Assembly: GCA_019348475.1 (NCBI GenBank)
Contig: JAHWJJ010000029.1
Location: 1 to 17,062, forward strand
DNA from: Gemmatimonadota bacterium
GTDB taxonomy: Bacteria; Gemmatimonadota; Gemmatimonadetes; Longimicrobiales; Longimicrobiaceae
Length of the DNA: 17,062 nt
Direction: 5' to 3'
Shown here piece by piece: positions 1 through 7,360 of the stretch; positions within the stretch are counted from its first letter, which is position 1; each line of letters opens with the position of its first letter. A program made the translations under genes and the position numbers. Under the pieces are notes generated by a model. It was given only the letters and a program-made list of their open reading frames with translations. It did not search any database and had not been told where the DNA came from.

Positions 1-1896
1 GGCGCCGTCTCCGGGCTGATCCGCGGCCTGCGCGGCGAGCCGCCCTTCGACGGCAGCCGGCTCCCCCGGTTTCCCTGGGGCGGGCCGCGCATGGACGAGG
101 ACGAGATCCGCTTCATCAGCGACTGGATCGACGACGGCTGCCCCACCGGCGACCACCGGCAGGGGGAGCTGGCCGTCCTCAAGCTGGCCGGCGGCGGCAC
201 CGAGCGCATCCAGCCGCTGGTGGTGGACGACGCCGACACCGCCGCGCGCATCACCCGCGAGGCGACGCGCGTGTTCGGCACGCCCACCCCCGCGCCGCGG
301 CCGGAGGTGAAGCAGCGGATGAACCTGGACTGCATGGACGACTCGCAGCTGGAGCAGCTGCGCTGCACCTTCCGCGAGCTGTACGCGCTGAACAGGTGGC
401 CGCGCGACTACCGCAACTACAACAACCTGGCGCTCATCCACCAGGACCACTGCCAGCACGGGTGGGAGCGGTTCCTTCCCTGGCACCGCGTGTACCTGTA
501 CGAGTTCGAGCAGGCCATGCAGGACGTCTGCCCGGGCGTCACCATGCCGTACTGGGACTGGACCATGCCCCAGTACTGCCCCGGCCAGCCGTACAAGGGG
601 TGGATCATCCCGCAGTCGTTCAAGGCGTACATCACCCCCGAGATGTTCCACTGGCTGGCGAACGACGCGCGGCCCGGGCTGGACTCCGGGGCGGCGGCGA
701 AGGTGGAGGCGGCGTTCGTCCACCCGCGCCGCTACTTCAACTCGCTCAACCACTTCTTCACCGAGTTCAAGAAGCTGCTGGGGATCAAGGAGATCGGCGA
801 GAAGCTGGAAAAGCGGCTCATCGACGCGCTGGTGCTCAGCAACCCGCTCTGGTACCCGCTGCGCTTTCCCGCCGAGTACCAGGACAGCAGCGGGAACCCG
901 CAGACCATCAACCAGGCCATCAACTACCACTACCCCTCGCGCCGCGACATGCGCGAGATCATGCAGCTGCGCAGCTGGCGCGACTTCGGCGGCGGCAGCC
1001 TGTACAACGACGCGTTCGGGTTCCTGGACCAGAACCCGCACAACACCATGCACATCTGGACGGGGGGGATGAACCCCGACTACAAGGCCCCCCCCGCGCA
1101 GTCCGCGCTGGACGCCCTGCGCCACGCGTCGTTTCTGGAACGGAACCGGACGGTGCGGGTGGCCGGGCGGCAGTTCCACACCAAGCAGGAGTTCTACGAG
1201 TTCCGGTCGGTGCAGTACGGCGACATGTTCAGCAACCTCACCGCCAGCTACGACCCCATCTTCTGGCCCATCCACGCCAACATCGACCGGCTGTGGTGGG
1301 AGTGGCAGCAGCTGAACCCCAACGCCGTTCCCGCCGACCAGACCGGCGTGCTCACCCCGTGGGGCTACACCCTCGCCGACACGCTGGACATGACGCGCTT
1401 CGGCTACGAGTACGTGCGCTGCGCCTTCACCATCCCCGTGGGGCTGCAGGCGCCCGTCGGCCGCTTCGTCTCCGCGCCGGTCAAGGTGCCGAAGGCGGCG
1501 CGGGACCCGCGGCGGGTGGAGGTGCGGCTCCATCGCGTGCCGCAGCTGGACCGCTCGTGCTTCGTCCGCGTCTTCCTGAACCTTCCCGACGCGGACGCCA
1601 GCACGCCGCCCGAGGGCGACCACTTCGGCGGCTACCTGGCCGTGTTCGGCCACGGCGAGTGCTACGGCGGCCCCGGCCACTGCGCCATCCCCGGCCAGCC
1701 GCGCCCGTTCGACCTGCGCCCCCGCAGCCACAACACCCCCCGCAACCACCGGGTGAACGTCACCCGCGCGGCAAGGGCGCTGCTGAAGGCGGGCGCCGGC
1801 ACCCTGCAGGTCACGCTGGTGGTGATCGGCGCGGACTACTGCCAGGAGAACGAGCTGCTGCGGATGGAGAACCTGTCGATCAACTTCCTGGACTGA
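1..1896 (+). CDS. Tyrosinase/polyphenol-oxidase family copper protein, 5' end outside window
   Basis: The frame is open from base 1, so the start lies outside the window; the first ATG inside (91) sits within a continuous coding stretch and is probably internal. This is a type-3 binuclear copper oxidase, expected to oxidise phenols or catechols with O2. CuA: HQDHCQH at 439-459, then FLPWHR with its His at 484; the last His of the first motif and the WHR His are nine residues apart, as in tyrosinases. CuB: HNTMH at 1039-1053, then the His at 1273 in FWPIHANIDRLWW. A Cys two residues before the second CuA His (Cys 451, His 457) matches the C-x-H pattern that forms a thioether in fungal tyrosinases. 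After about base 1440 follows a Cys-rich, probably beta-rich C-terminal domain. The N-terminal part (DWIDDGCP near base 121) is an extra region of unknown role. The stop lies 22 nt before the LodA-like gene, suggesting one operon. Family is clear; substrate is unknown. Confidence 0.9.
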   Translation, partial: GAVSGLIRGLRGEPPFDGSRLPRFPWGGPRMDEDEIRFISDWIDDGCPTGDHRQGELAVLKLAGGGTERIQPLVVDDADTAARITREATRVFGTPTPAPRPEVKQRMNLDCMDDSQLEQLRCTFRELYALNRWPRDYRNYNNLALIHQDHCQHGWERFLPWHRVYLYEFEQAMQDVCPGVTMPYWDWTMPQYCPGQPYKGWIIPQSFKAYITPEMFHWLANDARPGLDSGAAAKVEAAFVHPRRYFNSLNHFFTEFKKLLGIKEIGEKLEKRLIDALVLSNPLWYPLRFPAEYQDSSGNPQTINQAINYHYPSRRDMREIMQLRSWRDFGGGSLYNDAFGFLDQNPHNTMHIWTGGMNPDYKAPPAQSALDALRHASFLERNRTVRVAGRQFHTKQEFYEFRSVQYGDMFSNLTASYDPIFWPIHANIDRLWWEWQQLNPNAVPADQTGVLTPWGYTLADTLDMTRFGYEYVRCAFTIPVGLQAPVGRFVSAPVKVPKAARDPRRVEVRLHRVPQLDRSCFVRVFLNLPDADASTPPEGDHFGGYLAVFGHGECYGGPGHCAIPGQPRPFDLRPRSHNTPRNHRVNVTRAARALLKAGAGTLQVTLVVIGADYCQENELLRMENLSINFLD

Positions 1897-1918
1897 CCCC
1901 GGCCCCGAGGACCTTGCG

Positions 1919-4588
1919 ATGGCGACGGTATACAGGATCCACCCCGGGATCGGGATCGCCCGCCTGGGGAACAGCCCCGATTCGTTCTGCATCGCGGCGG
2001 AGCAGCCCGCCGCGCTTCCCATCGAGTGCGACCAGGACGGCAACTCGCTCCCCCTGGGCGCGCCCCCCGGCGCGGAGATGCGCGCCACGCGCATGAAGGA
2101 CGACGAGGGGCGCATCCGGCGGCAGGCCGCCCGCTTCAGCATCTGGGCCTACGACGACGAGACCCCCGGCGGCCGCCCGCTCAAGCTGGGCGACCCCGTG
2201 TTCGGCGGCGGCAACCACGGCAAGCTGGTGGACGTGCAGTGGCGCGTTCACCTGGCCAACAAGAAGGCGAGCTGGTACGAGTTCCGGCAGCTGGAGGGCG
2301 AGCACGGCTACGCGGCCGAGCACCCCCGCCGCAACCCGCAGGTCACCGGCGACCAGGCGCGGCAGCACCTGATCATCGACCCCGGCCCGCGCGTGGTTTC
2401 GCTGGCCCAGCGCCGGGCGCAGTTCACCGCCGAAGGGGGGGTGGAGTACGCCAGCACCTTTCCGCCCCCGCTGCGGCCCTCGTCGGTGGAGACGCTGGGC
2501 GAGCTGATGACGGACGACCAGGGGCGGCTGCTGGTGCTGGGCGGGCACGGCAACGCCGGCAGCTACCTTTACGACGAGTTCGGGCAGCCGCGGATCGACC
2601 ATTACGCCAACAACGACGGCTGGTTCGACGACACCAGCGACGGGCCGGTGATGGCGCGCCTGGTCTTCTACAGCGACGAAGTGCAGCAGCAGCGCTTCAT
2701 CGACGTGGAGTACCCGGCGTGGGTGATCGCCGCGTATCCCGACTACGTGCCGCAGATCCCCGACATCGTGACCATGGACGAGGTGGTGGAGGACCTGGCC
2801 GTGCGCCGGTTCGCCTACCGCACCGACCTCTACGGCGAGGTGGGGACGTACGACTGCCCCGAGCACGTGGACCCCACCGACACGGCGGCGCTGCTGGCCT
2901 GGCAGGCGGGGCGGCTGGGGTGGAACCCCGAGTACCGGCCCTGGTTCTACCGCGACATCTGGCCCATCCTGTGGCGGCCGGAACAGTACTTCTGGCTCAC
3001 CGGCATCCTCAGCCAGAGCAACGACCCGCACAACCAGACGGCGCGCGGCACCTTCGACCCCGCGCGGCTGGGCGCGCCGCCCACCGTCGACTGGGAAAAG
3101 GTGGGGCGGTGCCTGCGCGGGTGCCTGGCGCCCGAAAAGGTGGCCGACCTGTTCGTCGCGCCGCTGGAGGCGGTGCTCAAGGGCGCGGGCGCGCAGTCCG
3201 GCGATCAGGAAACGCGCGGGGTGATGGTGGCCGGCGAGGCCTCCGCGGCCGAGCCGCTGCTGGACGGCCTGCGGCAGGCGGTGACGGCGTTCGCCGCGTC
3301 GGCGCAGCCGGCGGAGGGGGATGCGCCGAAGGACGGCAACGTGCTGGCGCGGGGGTTCGCCGCGTCCGCCGGTGCGCCCGACAGGGCGCAGGCGCGGGCC
3401 ACGCTGCAGGAGAAGGTGGCGCAGGCGCTGGACACGCTGGGGAGCGCCGCGCCCGTGGACCACGCGCACGGGACCGCGCAGCGGACGCTGCGGGCGCCGG
3501 TCTACAACTCCGCGCCGGAGGACCGCCGGCCCATGGACCGGCGCCAGCGCGCCGAGATCGCGGTGCAGCGGCAGCTGCGGCGCCTGTACCAGGGCGACCT
3601 GCACAAGGAGTGCTTTCGCCGCTGCGTGGCCAGCCACACGCAGGACACCTACGGGCCCGAGCGCCAGTTCCTGTTCGCCCTGCTGCGCGAGCCGGGCGAG
3701 GAGAACCGCTTCGTGCGCGGCGGCCGGGCCACCACGCGCGTCTTCAACCTGCCGCTGATGCCGCTGCTCTCCGGCGACAACCCCATCACCAACGAGCTGA
3801 CGTCCAAGTTCCTGCGGCTGACGGACCTGCAGTACTACCTGCTGGCCCAGTGGGCCGAGGGCAAGTTCATCAACGAGCTGGAGGAGGGGTGGATCGCCGA
3901 GGTGGACACCGACGATCCCTACGCCCACTGGCCCGTCCGCGGCGGGCGCGACCTGGACCAGGGCGTCCTCTACCACGTGGTGGGCGGCGCCTTCTGCCCG
4001 GGCGGCGAGGTGGGGTGGATCATGCGCAACCCGGCCATCTGGCGCGCCCCCTGGCGGGTGAAGGCCGACCCCGCGTTCTGCAGCTTCACGCTGACGGCCG
4101 CGCAGGCCAACATGTGGCGGGGGCGCATCCCCGAGACCGACTACATCTCGTACGCCGACCAGCAGCTGAGCCAGGACGACGACTTCGACACGGGGATGCA
4201 GCCCGGCGACCTGACCAAGCACATGGCGGTGCCCTGGCAGTCGGACTTCAACGAGTGCAGCACGCAGGCGATCGACGTCACCTACGAGCTGTGGAACATC
4301 ATCGACTACACCAACCCGCGGAACTCGCTGCTCAAGAGGCAGCAGCGGATGTGGGAGACGCTGTGGTGGCCGGCCCACCGGCCCATGCAGAACTGGGAGC
4401 CGTGGACGGTGAACCCCAACGGCTCGCGCACCTACCGCTGGCTGGACTGGGCGCGCGGCGTCACGCAGACCAACGCGGGCGACCTGAAGATGGTGACGGA
4501 GTGGAAGCGCCTTCCCTTCGTGGTCCGCAACCCCAACGGCCCCGACCCCGACCACGTCTTCATCGGCGTGGAGCGCACACCCAGATAA
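1919..4588 (+). CDS. LodA/GoxA-like CTQ-dependent amino-acid oxidase
   Basis: This 889-aa protein belongs to the LodA (L-lysine epsilon-oxidase)/GoxA (glycine oxidase) quinoprotein family, which deaminates amino acids with O2, releasing H2O2 and ammonia. ATG 1919 follows GAGGA (1907-1911) at good spacing. Visible hallmarks: the N-terminal RIHPGIGIARLGNS, then RRQAARFSIWAY, the block LLSGDNP near residues 616-622 followed by LRLTDLQYYLLAQWAEGKF, and near the C-terminus MAVPWQSDFNEC and LWWPAHRP. Asp776 and Cys780 keep the D-x3-C spacing of LodA Asp512/Cys516, and Trp816 or Trp817 is the likely partner, so a Cys-Trp quinone is predicted. Marinomonas LodA is about 726 aa; the excess seems to lie largely in an Ala-rich helical segment at about residues 420-525. 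It is followed 16 nt later by a small gene and then by a LodB-like maturase. No signal peptide is visible. Family is secure; the amino-acid substrate cannot be read from sequence. Confidence 0.88.
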   Translation: MATVYRIHPGIGIARLGNSPDSFCIAAEQPAALPIECDQDGNSLPLGAPPGAEMRATRMKDDEGRIRRQAARFSIWAYDDETPGGRPLKLGDPVFGGGNHGKLVDVQWRVHLANKKASWYEFRQLEGEHGYAAEHPRRNPQVTGDQARQHLIIDPGPRVVSLAQRRAQFTAEGGVEYASTFPPPLRPSSVETLGELMTDDQGRLLVLGGHGNAGSYLYDEFGQPRIDHYANNDGWFDDTSDGPVMARLVFYSDEVQQQRFIDVEYPAWVIAAYPDYVPQIPDIVTMDEVVEDLAVRRFAYRTDLYGEVGTYDCPEHVDPTDTAALLAWQAGRLGWNPEYRPWFYRDIWPILWRPEQYFWLTGILSQSNDPHNQTARGTFDPARLGAPPTVDWEKVGRCLRGCLAPEKVADLFVAPLEAVLKGAGAQSGDQETRGVMVAGEASAAEPLLDGLRQAVTAFAASAQPAEGDAPKDGNVLARGFAASAGAPDRAQARATLQEKVAQALDTLGSAAPVDHAHGTAQRTLRAPVYNSAPEDRRPMDRRQRAEIAVQRQLRRLYQGDLHKECFRRCVASHTQDTYGPERQFLFALLREPGEENRFVRGGRATTRVFNLPLMPLLSGDNPITNELTSKFLRLTDLQYYLLAQWAEGKFINELEEGWIAEVDTDDPYAHWPVRGGRDLDQGVLYHVVGGAFCPGGEVGWIMRNPAIWRAPWRVKADPAFCSFTLTAAQANMWRGRIPETDYISYADQQLSQDDDFDTGMQPGDLTKHMAVPWQSDFNECSTQAIDVTYELWNIIDYTNPRNSLLKRQQRMWETLWWPAHRPMQNWEPWTVNPNGSRTYRWLDWARGVTQTNAGDLKMVTEWKRLPFVVRNPNGPDPDHVFIGVERTPR

Positions 4589-4604
4589 AAGGATACGGCA
4601 TCCG

Positions 4605-5054
4605 ATGAACGGCAACGCGAGCCCCTTCACGGGCACCTGGACCTACCGCAGCCTGTTGAACGACCCCACGATCACCGGGGACCCGACGTCGAATCCGACG
4701 GACTGGGCCAACCTCTTCTTCGGCTGGGGCACCATCGTCATCCGGGAAGGCTCCATCCCCGAAGAGCTGACCGGCACCATCGGCGGCGAGGGGTGGTCGC
4801 TGAACCTGCACGGGTCCATGGCACCGGGGAACCCCGGCCAGGTGCGGTTCCAGGGAAAAGGGGTGGTGAGCGGGGCGGAGTGGATCTACGACTACATCGG
4901 CTGGCTGGTGCCGGTGTGGCCCAGCAGCACCAGCGAGCTGCAGGCCACCGCGATGGTGGGCTCCATCGTCCGCACCATCCCGCACCCCAGCGGCAACGGG
5001 GGGGTGGCGCCGGCCGGGGTGGTGGCGTCGTGGTACGCGGTCAAGACGAAGTAG
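4605..5054 (+). CDS. Conserved-looking small protein of unknown function between lodA-like and lodB-like genes
   Basis: This 149-aa protein is not assigned to a family I can name with certainty. ATG 4605 follows an AAAAGGA stretch (about 4587-4593), a rather distant ribosome site. The protein is rich in Gly, Trp and alternating hydrophobic residues, which suggests an all-beta barrel or sandwich. It opens with FTGTWTYRSLLNDP; a Gly-x-Trp near the N-terminus resembles the entry strand of calycins (lipocalin/avidin), but this is only a hint. Other salient pieces are RFQGKGVVSG and the C-terminal APAGVVASWYAVK. No signal peptide, membrane segment or cysteine is evident. It starts 16 nt after the quinoprotein and ends 1 nt before the flavoprotein, so co-expression is nearly certain. 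A role as partner, chaperone or ligand-binding accessory of the oxidases is inferred purely from position. Confidence 0.82.
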   Translation: MNGNASPFTGTWTYRSLLNDPTITGDPTSNPTDWANLFFGWGTIVIREGSIPEELTGTIGGEGWSLNLHGSMAPGNPGQVRFQGKGVVSGAEWIYDYIGWLVPVWPSSTSELQATAMVGSIVRTIPHPSGNGGVAPAGVVASWYAVKTK

Positions 5055-5055
5055 G

Positions 5056-6171
5056 ATGAGGGAACGACACGACGTGGTGGTCGTGGGCGGCGGCCCCGGC
5101 GGGTGCGCGGCGGCGCTCGCGCTGCGCGCGCACGCGCCGGGGCTCTCCGTCGCGCTGGTGGAGGCGACGGAGTACGCGGAGCGGCGGATCGGCGAGACGC
5201 TGCCGCCGCCCGCGGCCTCGCTGCTGCGCCACCTGGGCGTGTGGGATGCCTTCGCCGCGCAGGGCCACCGCCCCGCGTACGGCACCGCCGCCGCGTGGGG
5301 CGAGTCCCAGCCGCACGAGAACGACTTTCTCTTTCAGCCCCAGGGCGTGGGGTGGCACCTGGACCGCGCGGCGTTCGACGGCATGCTGTCCGTCCAGGCG
5401 GAACGGCGCGGCGTCGCCGTGCTCCGCGGGACCCGCATGGCCGGCGCGGCGCGGGAGGGGGACGGCTGGCGGCTGCGGCTCTCCGCCGGCGGGGAGCTCG
5501 TGGCGCGGCTGGTGGTGGACGCCACCGGGTCCGGGGCCGCGTTCGCGCGGCGGAACGGCGGGGCGCGCAACCGGGTGCACGACCGGCTGGCGGGGTTCTG
5601 CCGCTTCTTTCGCGAGCGGCAGGCGGCGGACCCGCGCACGCTGGTGGAGGCGTTCGCGGACGGCTGGTGGTACACCGCCGCGCTCCCCGGCGGGCTGCGC
5701 ATCGCCGCGTGCATGACCGACACCGACCTGGCGCGCGGGATGGGGCTGGAGACGGAGGAGGCGTGGTTCGCCCTCCTCCGCGAATCCGCGCCGCGCGTCT
5801 CCGAACTGCTGCGCCACGCGGAACTGGTGGGCGAGCCGGTGGTGCGCGCGTCGCGGTCGCGGCGGCTGGACGCGGCGGCGGGGGAGGGGTGGATCGCGGT
5901 GGGCGACGCCGCGTCCACCTTCGACCCGCTCAGCTCCCAGGGCGTGCTGAAGGCGCTGCGCTCCGGCATCTACGCCGCGTACGCCGCCGGCGACCTGCTG
6001 GCCGCGAGCGACGGCGCGGGGATGCGCCGCTACCGCGCCTTCGTCGAGCGCGAGTTCGAGGCCTACCTGCGCACCCGCACGCAGTACTACGCCGAGGAGC
6101 GCCGCTGGCCTGAGCGCGAGTTCTGGCGCCGCCGCCACCGTGACGCCCCGGAGCCGGCGTTCGCGGCGTGA
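5056..6171 (+). CDS. LodB/GoxB-like FAD-dependent oxidoreductase (CTQ maturation)
   Basis: This 371-aa flavoprotein has the glutathione-reductase/halogenase-type FAD fold. The dinucleotide-binding motif VVVVGGGPGG lies at residues 7-16, an ATG motif (DATGSG) near residues 155-160 and the FAD-phosphate motif VGDAAS at 282-287, followed by DPLSSQGVLKAL. In Marinomonas the LodB flavoprotein next to lodA is needed to form the tryptophylquinone of LodA; position and sequence argue for the same job here on the 1919-4588 product. Automatic annotation may call it tryptophan halogenase, but the halogenase WxWxIP motif is not seen; the corresponding stretch reads GWWYTAALPGG. ATG 5056 lies one base after the TAG of the small upstream gene, so translation is probably coupled. 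The N-terminus starts directly with the Rossmann strand, making the protein cytoplasmic and the start credible. Confidence 0.87.
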   Translation: MRERHDVVVVGGGPGGCAAALALRAHAPGLSVALVEATEYAERRIGETLPPPAASLLRHLGVWDAFAAQGHRPAYGTAAAWGESQPHENDFLFQPQGVGWHLDRAAFDGMLSVQAERRGVAVLRGTRMAGAAREGDGWRLRLSAGGELVARLVVDATGSGAAFARRNGGARNRVHDRLAGFCRFFRERQAADPRTLVEAFADGWWYTAALPGGLRIAACMTDTDLARGMGLETEEAWFALLRESAPRVSELLRHAELVGEPVVRASRSRRLDAAAGEGWIAVGDAASTFDPLSSQGVLKALRSGIYAAYAAGDLLAASDGAGMRRYRAFVEREFEAYLRTRTQYYAEERRWPEREFWRRRHRDAPEPAFAA

Positions 6172-6245
6172 TTCCCCCCGTTCGCTCCGCGGCCCCGCGG
6201 CGCGAGCGGCATCGACCGATCCAATCCACCGATACCGGACGCATT

Positions 6246-6950
6246 ATGGAACCAGGAAGCACGGTCACCATCGGCATTCCCGTCTACCAGGGCGTGGAGC
6301 CGCTGGACGTGGTGGGCGCCTACGAGGTGTTCGCCGAGATGGGGCTGATGGTGCAGGAGAGGGAGGAGAAGGCGAAGCTCGAGGCGCGGACGACCGTGAA
6401 CGTGTGGCTGCTGGCGGAGGATCCCGGCGTGATCACCACCCGGCTGGGGATGAGCCTGCTCCCGCACCGCACCTTTTCGCAGATCGAGCACCTGGACGTT
6501 CTGTGGGTGCCCGGCGGATCGTCCGAGGCGCTGGACCGGCTGATGAAGGGCGGCGCGTACCTGGACGCGCTTCGCCGGTGGAGCGAGGCCGCGGCGTGGG
6601 TCACCTCGGTGTGCGACGGGGCCATGCTGCTGGCCGCGGCGGGGCTGCTGGACGGCTGCAGCGCGACCACGCACTGGGCCTATTACCCGTGCCTGAAGAA
6701 GTTCCCGAACGTCACGCCCGTGCCGCCGGACGGGAACGGCGATTGGCCGCGGGTGGTGGTGGACGGCAACCGCGTGACCGGCGGCGGCGTCTCGTCCGCG
6801 CTGGACGAGGCGCTCGCGATCGTGGTGCTGCTGTTCGGGGAGGAGGTGGCGGAGGCGGTGCAGGTGGACATCCAGTACTTCCCCAGGCCACCGGTCAACG
6901 GCACCATCGTCCCCAACCACGAGTGCTCGCTCACGTACCAGCCGGCATGA
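6246..6950 (+). CDS. DJ-1/PfpI (GATase1-like) family protein
   Basis: A 234-aa protein of the DJ-1/PfpI superfamily, closest in layout to isonitrile-hydratase/GlxA-type domains without a DNA-binding tail. The N-terminal strand VTIGIPVYQGVEPLDVVGAYEVF, split here as VTIGIPVYQG plus EPLDVVGAYEVF, is followed by DVLWVPGG and the nucleophile elbow SVCDGAMLLAAAGLL, with the probable catalytic Cys at residue 123. The start is set at ATG 6246; an upstream in-frame ATG at 6168 would add an Arg/Pro-rich tail that does not look like this family and would overlap the upstream stop. It lies 74 nt after the flavoprotein in the same direction and probably ends the operon. Family members act as isonitrile hydratases, glyoxalases, deglycase-like or redox-stress proteins; reactive products of the adjacent oxidases make a detoxifying role plausible, but that is inference. 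Confidence 0.85.
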   Translation: MEPGSTVTIGIPVYQGVEPLDVVGAYEVFAEMGLMVQEREEKAKLEARTTVNVWLLAEDPGVITTRLGMSLLPHRTFSQIEHLDVLWVPGGSSEALDRLMKGGAYLDALRRWSEAAAWVTSVCDGAMLLAAAGLLDGCSATTHWAYYPCLKKFPNVTPVPPDGNGDWPRVVVDGNRVTGGGVSSALDEALAIVVLLFGEEVAEAVQVDIQYFPRPPVNGTIVPNHECSLTYQPA

Positions 6951-7021
6951 GCGGGGCCGGACCGCGTGCGCGCCGCCGTGCCGCCCCGATACCGTCCGGA
7001 GACAATCGCGGCAAGTCGAAC

Positions 7022-7190
7022 CAGTCATCCTGACTCATCCGGCGCTACGCGGCCCGTGTGGGGATGAAAACGCAGTTCAACCTCCCCCAGGGGTTTTTGG
7101 GGGAGGTGCGAGCCCAAGCGAGCGGAGGGGGCGCGGCGCAGAGCCTGCCACACCTGCTGAACGCCTGGCTGCACATCCTTTTCCATTCAG
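7022..7190 (+). repeat. Dispersed intergenic repeat, copy 1 (contains hairpin 7080-7107)
   Basis: This stretch recurs in reverse orientation at 15817-15992. The core 7075-7145 matches 15865-15935 at 67 of 71 positions by hand alignment, and weaker similarity continues on both sides: GACTC..TCCGGCGCT upstream (from 7032) and CTTTTCCATTCAG downstream (7178-7190). Inside the core, a 10-bp perfect stem (7080-7089 with 7098-7107) closes on an 8-nt loop, GGGGTTTT. It sits in the 410-nt spacer between the DJ-1-like gene and the antitoxin; apart from this repeat and the promoter near 7301-7331, I see no gene there. It could be a REP- or MITE-like element; no transposase is nearby. Confidence 0.85.
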
Positions 7191-7300
7191 CGAGCCGCCG
7201 CGCAGTTCCGTGCCTCCGCAGGATCCACGGCGGCGACCGAAGGACGTTGCCCGCAGAACCGCGAGCCTGGATCGCCGCAGCGCCGTGACGCGTCGGCTGC

Positions 7301-7331
7301 TTGCCTGAACCTCTCTCTGTGACCATATATT
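7301..7331 (+). promoter_or_regulatory. Putative promoter of the toxin-antitoxin pair
   Basis: A -10-like TATATT (7326-7331) matches five of six sigma-70 consensus bases and is one of few AT-rich spots in this GC-rich window. A weak -35-like TTGCCT lies at 7301-7306 with a long 19-bp spacer. It stands about 30 nt before the antitoxin start. Confidence 0.45.
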
Positions 7332-7351
7332 GTGGTCTCGAACTTTCGAGA
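7321..7351. promoter_or_regulatory. Two adjacent palindromes, likely antitoxin operators
   Basis: GACCA-N7-TGGTC (7321-7337) encloses the TATATT box, and TCTCGAAC/TTTCGAGA (7336-7351, seven of eight paired positions) follows immediately. Phd/YefM antitoxins repress their own operons by binding such palindromes, so these are the natural candidate operators. Binding is inferred. Confidence 0.5.
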
Positions 7352-7360
7352 GGGGGGTAC

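Noticed and set aside
1880..4636. A 918-codon open frame on the minus strand opposite the LodA-like gene
   Set aside because: It is the complement shadow of a GC-rich gene with recognised family motifs; its product is His/Arg/Val/Gly-rich with no domain.
5056..6171. Tryptophan halogenase
   Set aside because: The FAD fold is shared, but the halogenase WxWxIP motif is not seen and the neighbouring LodA-like gene points to a LodB role.
7081..7106. The repeat hairpin as a terminator of the DJ-1 gene
   Set aside because: The T-run lies in the loop instead of after the stem, and the whole unit recurs elsewhere, so a dispersed repeat is the better explanation.
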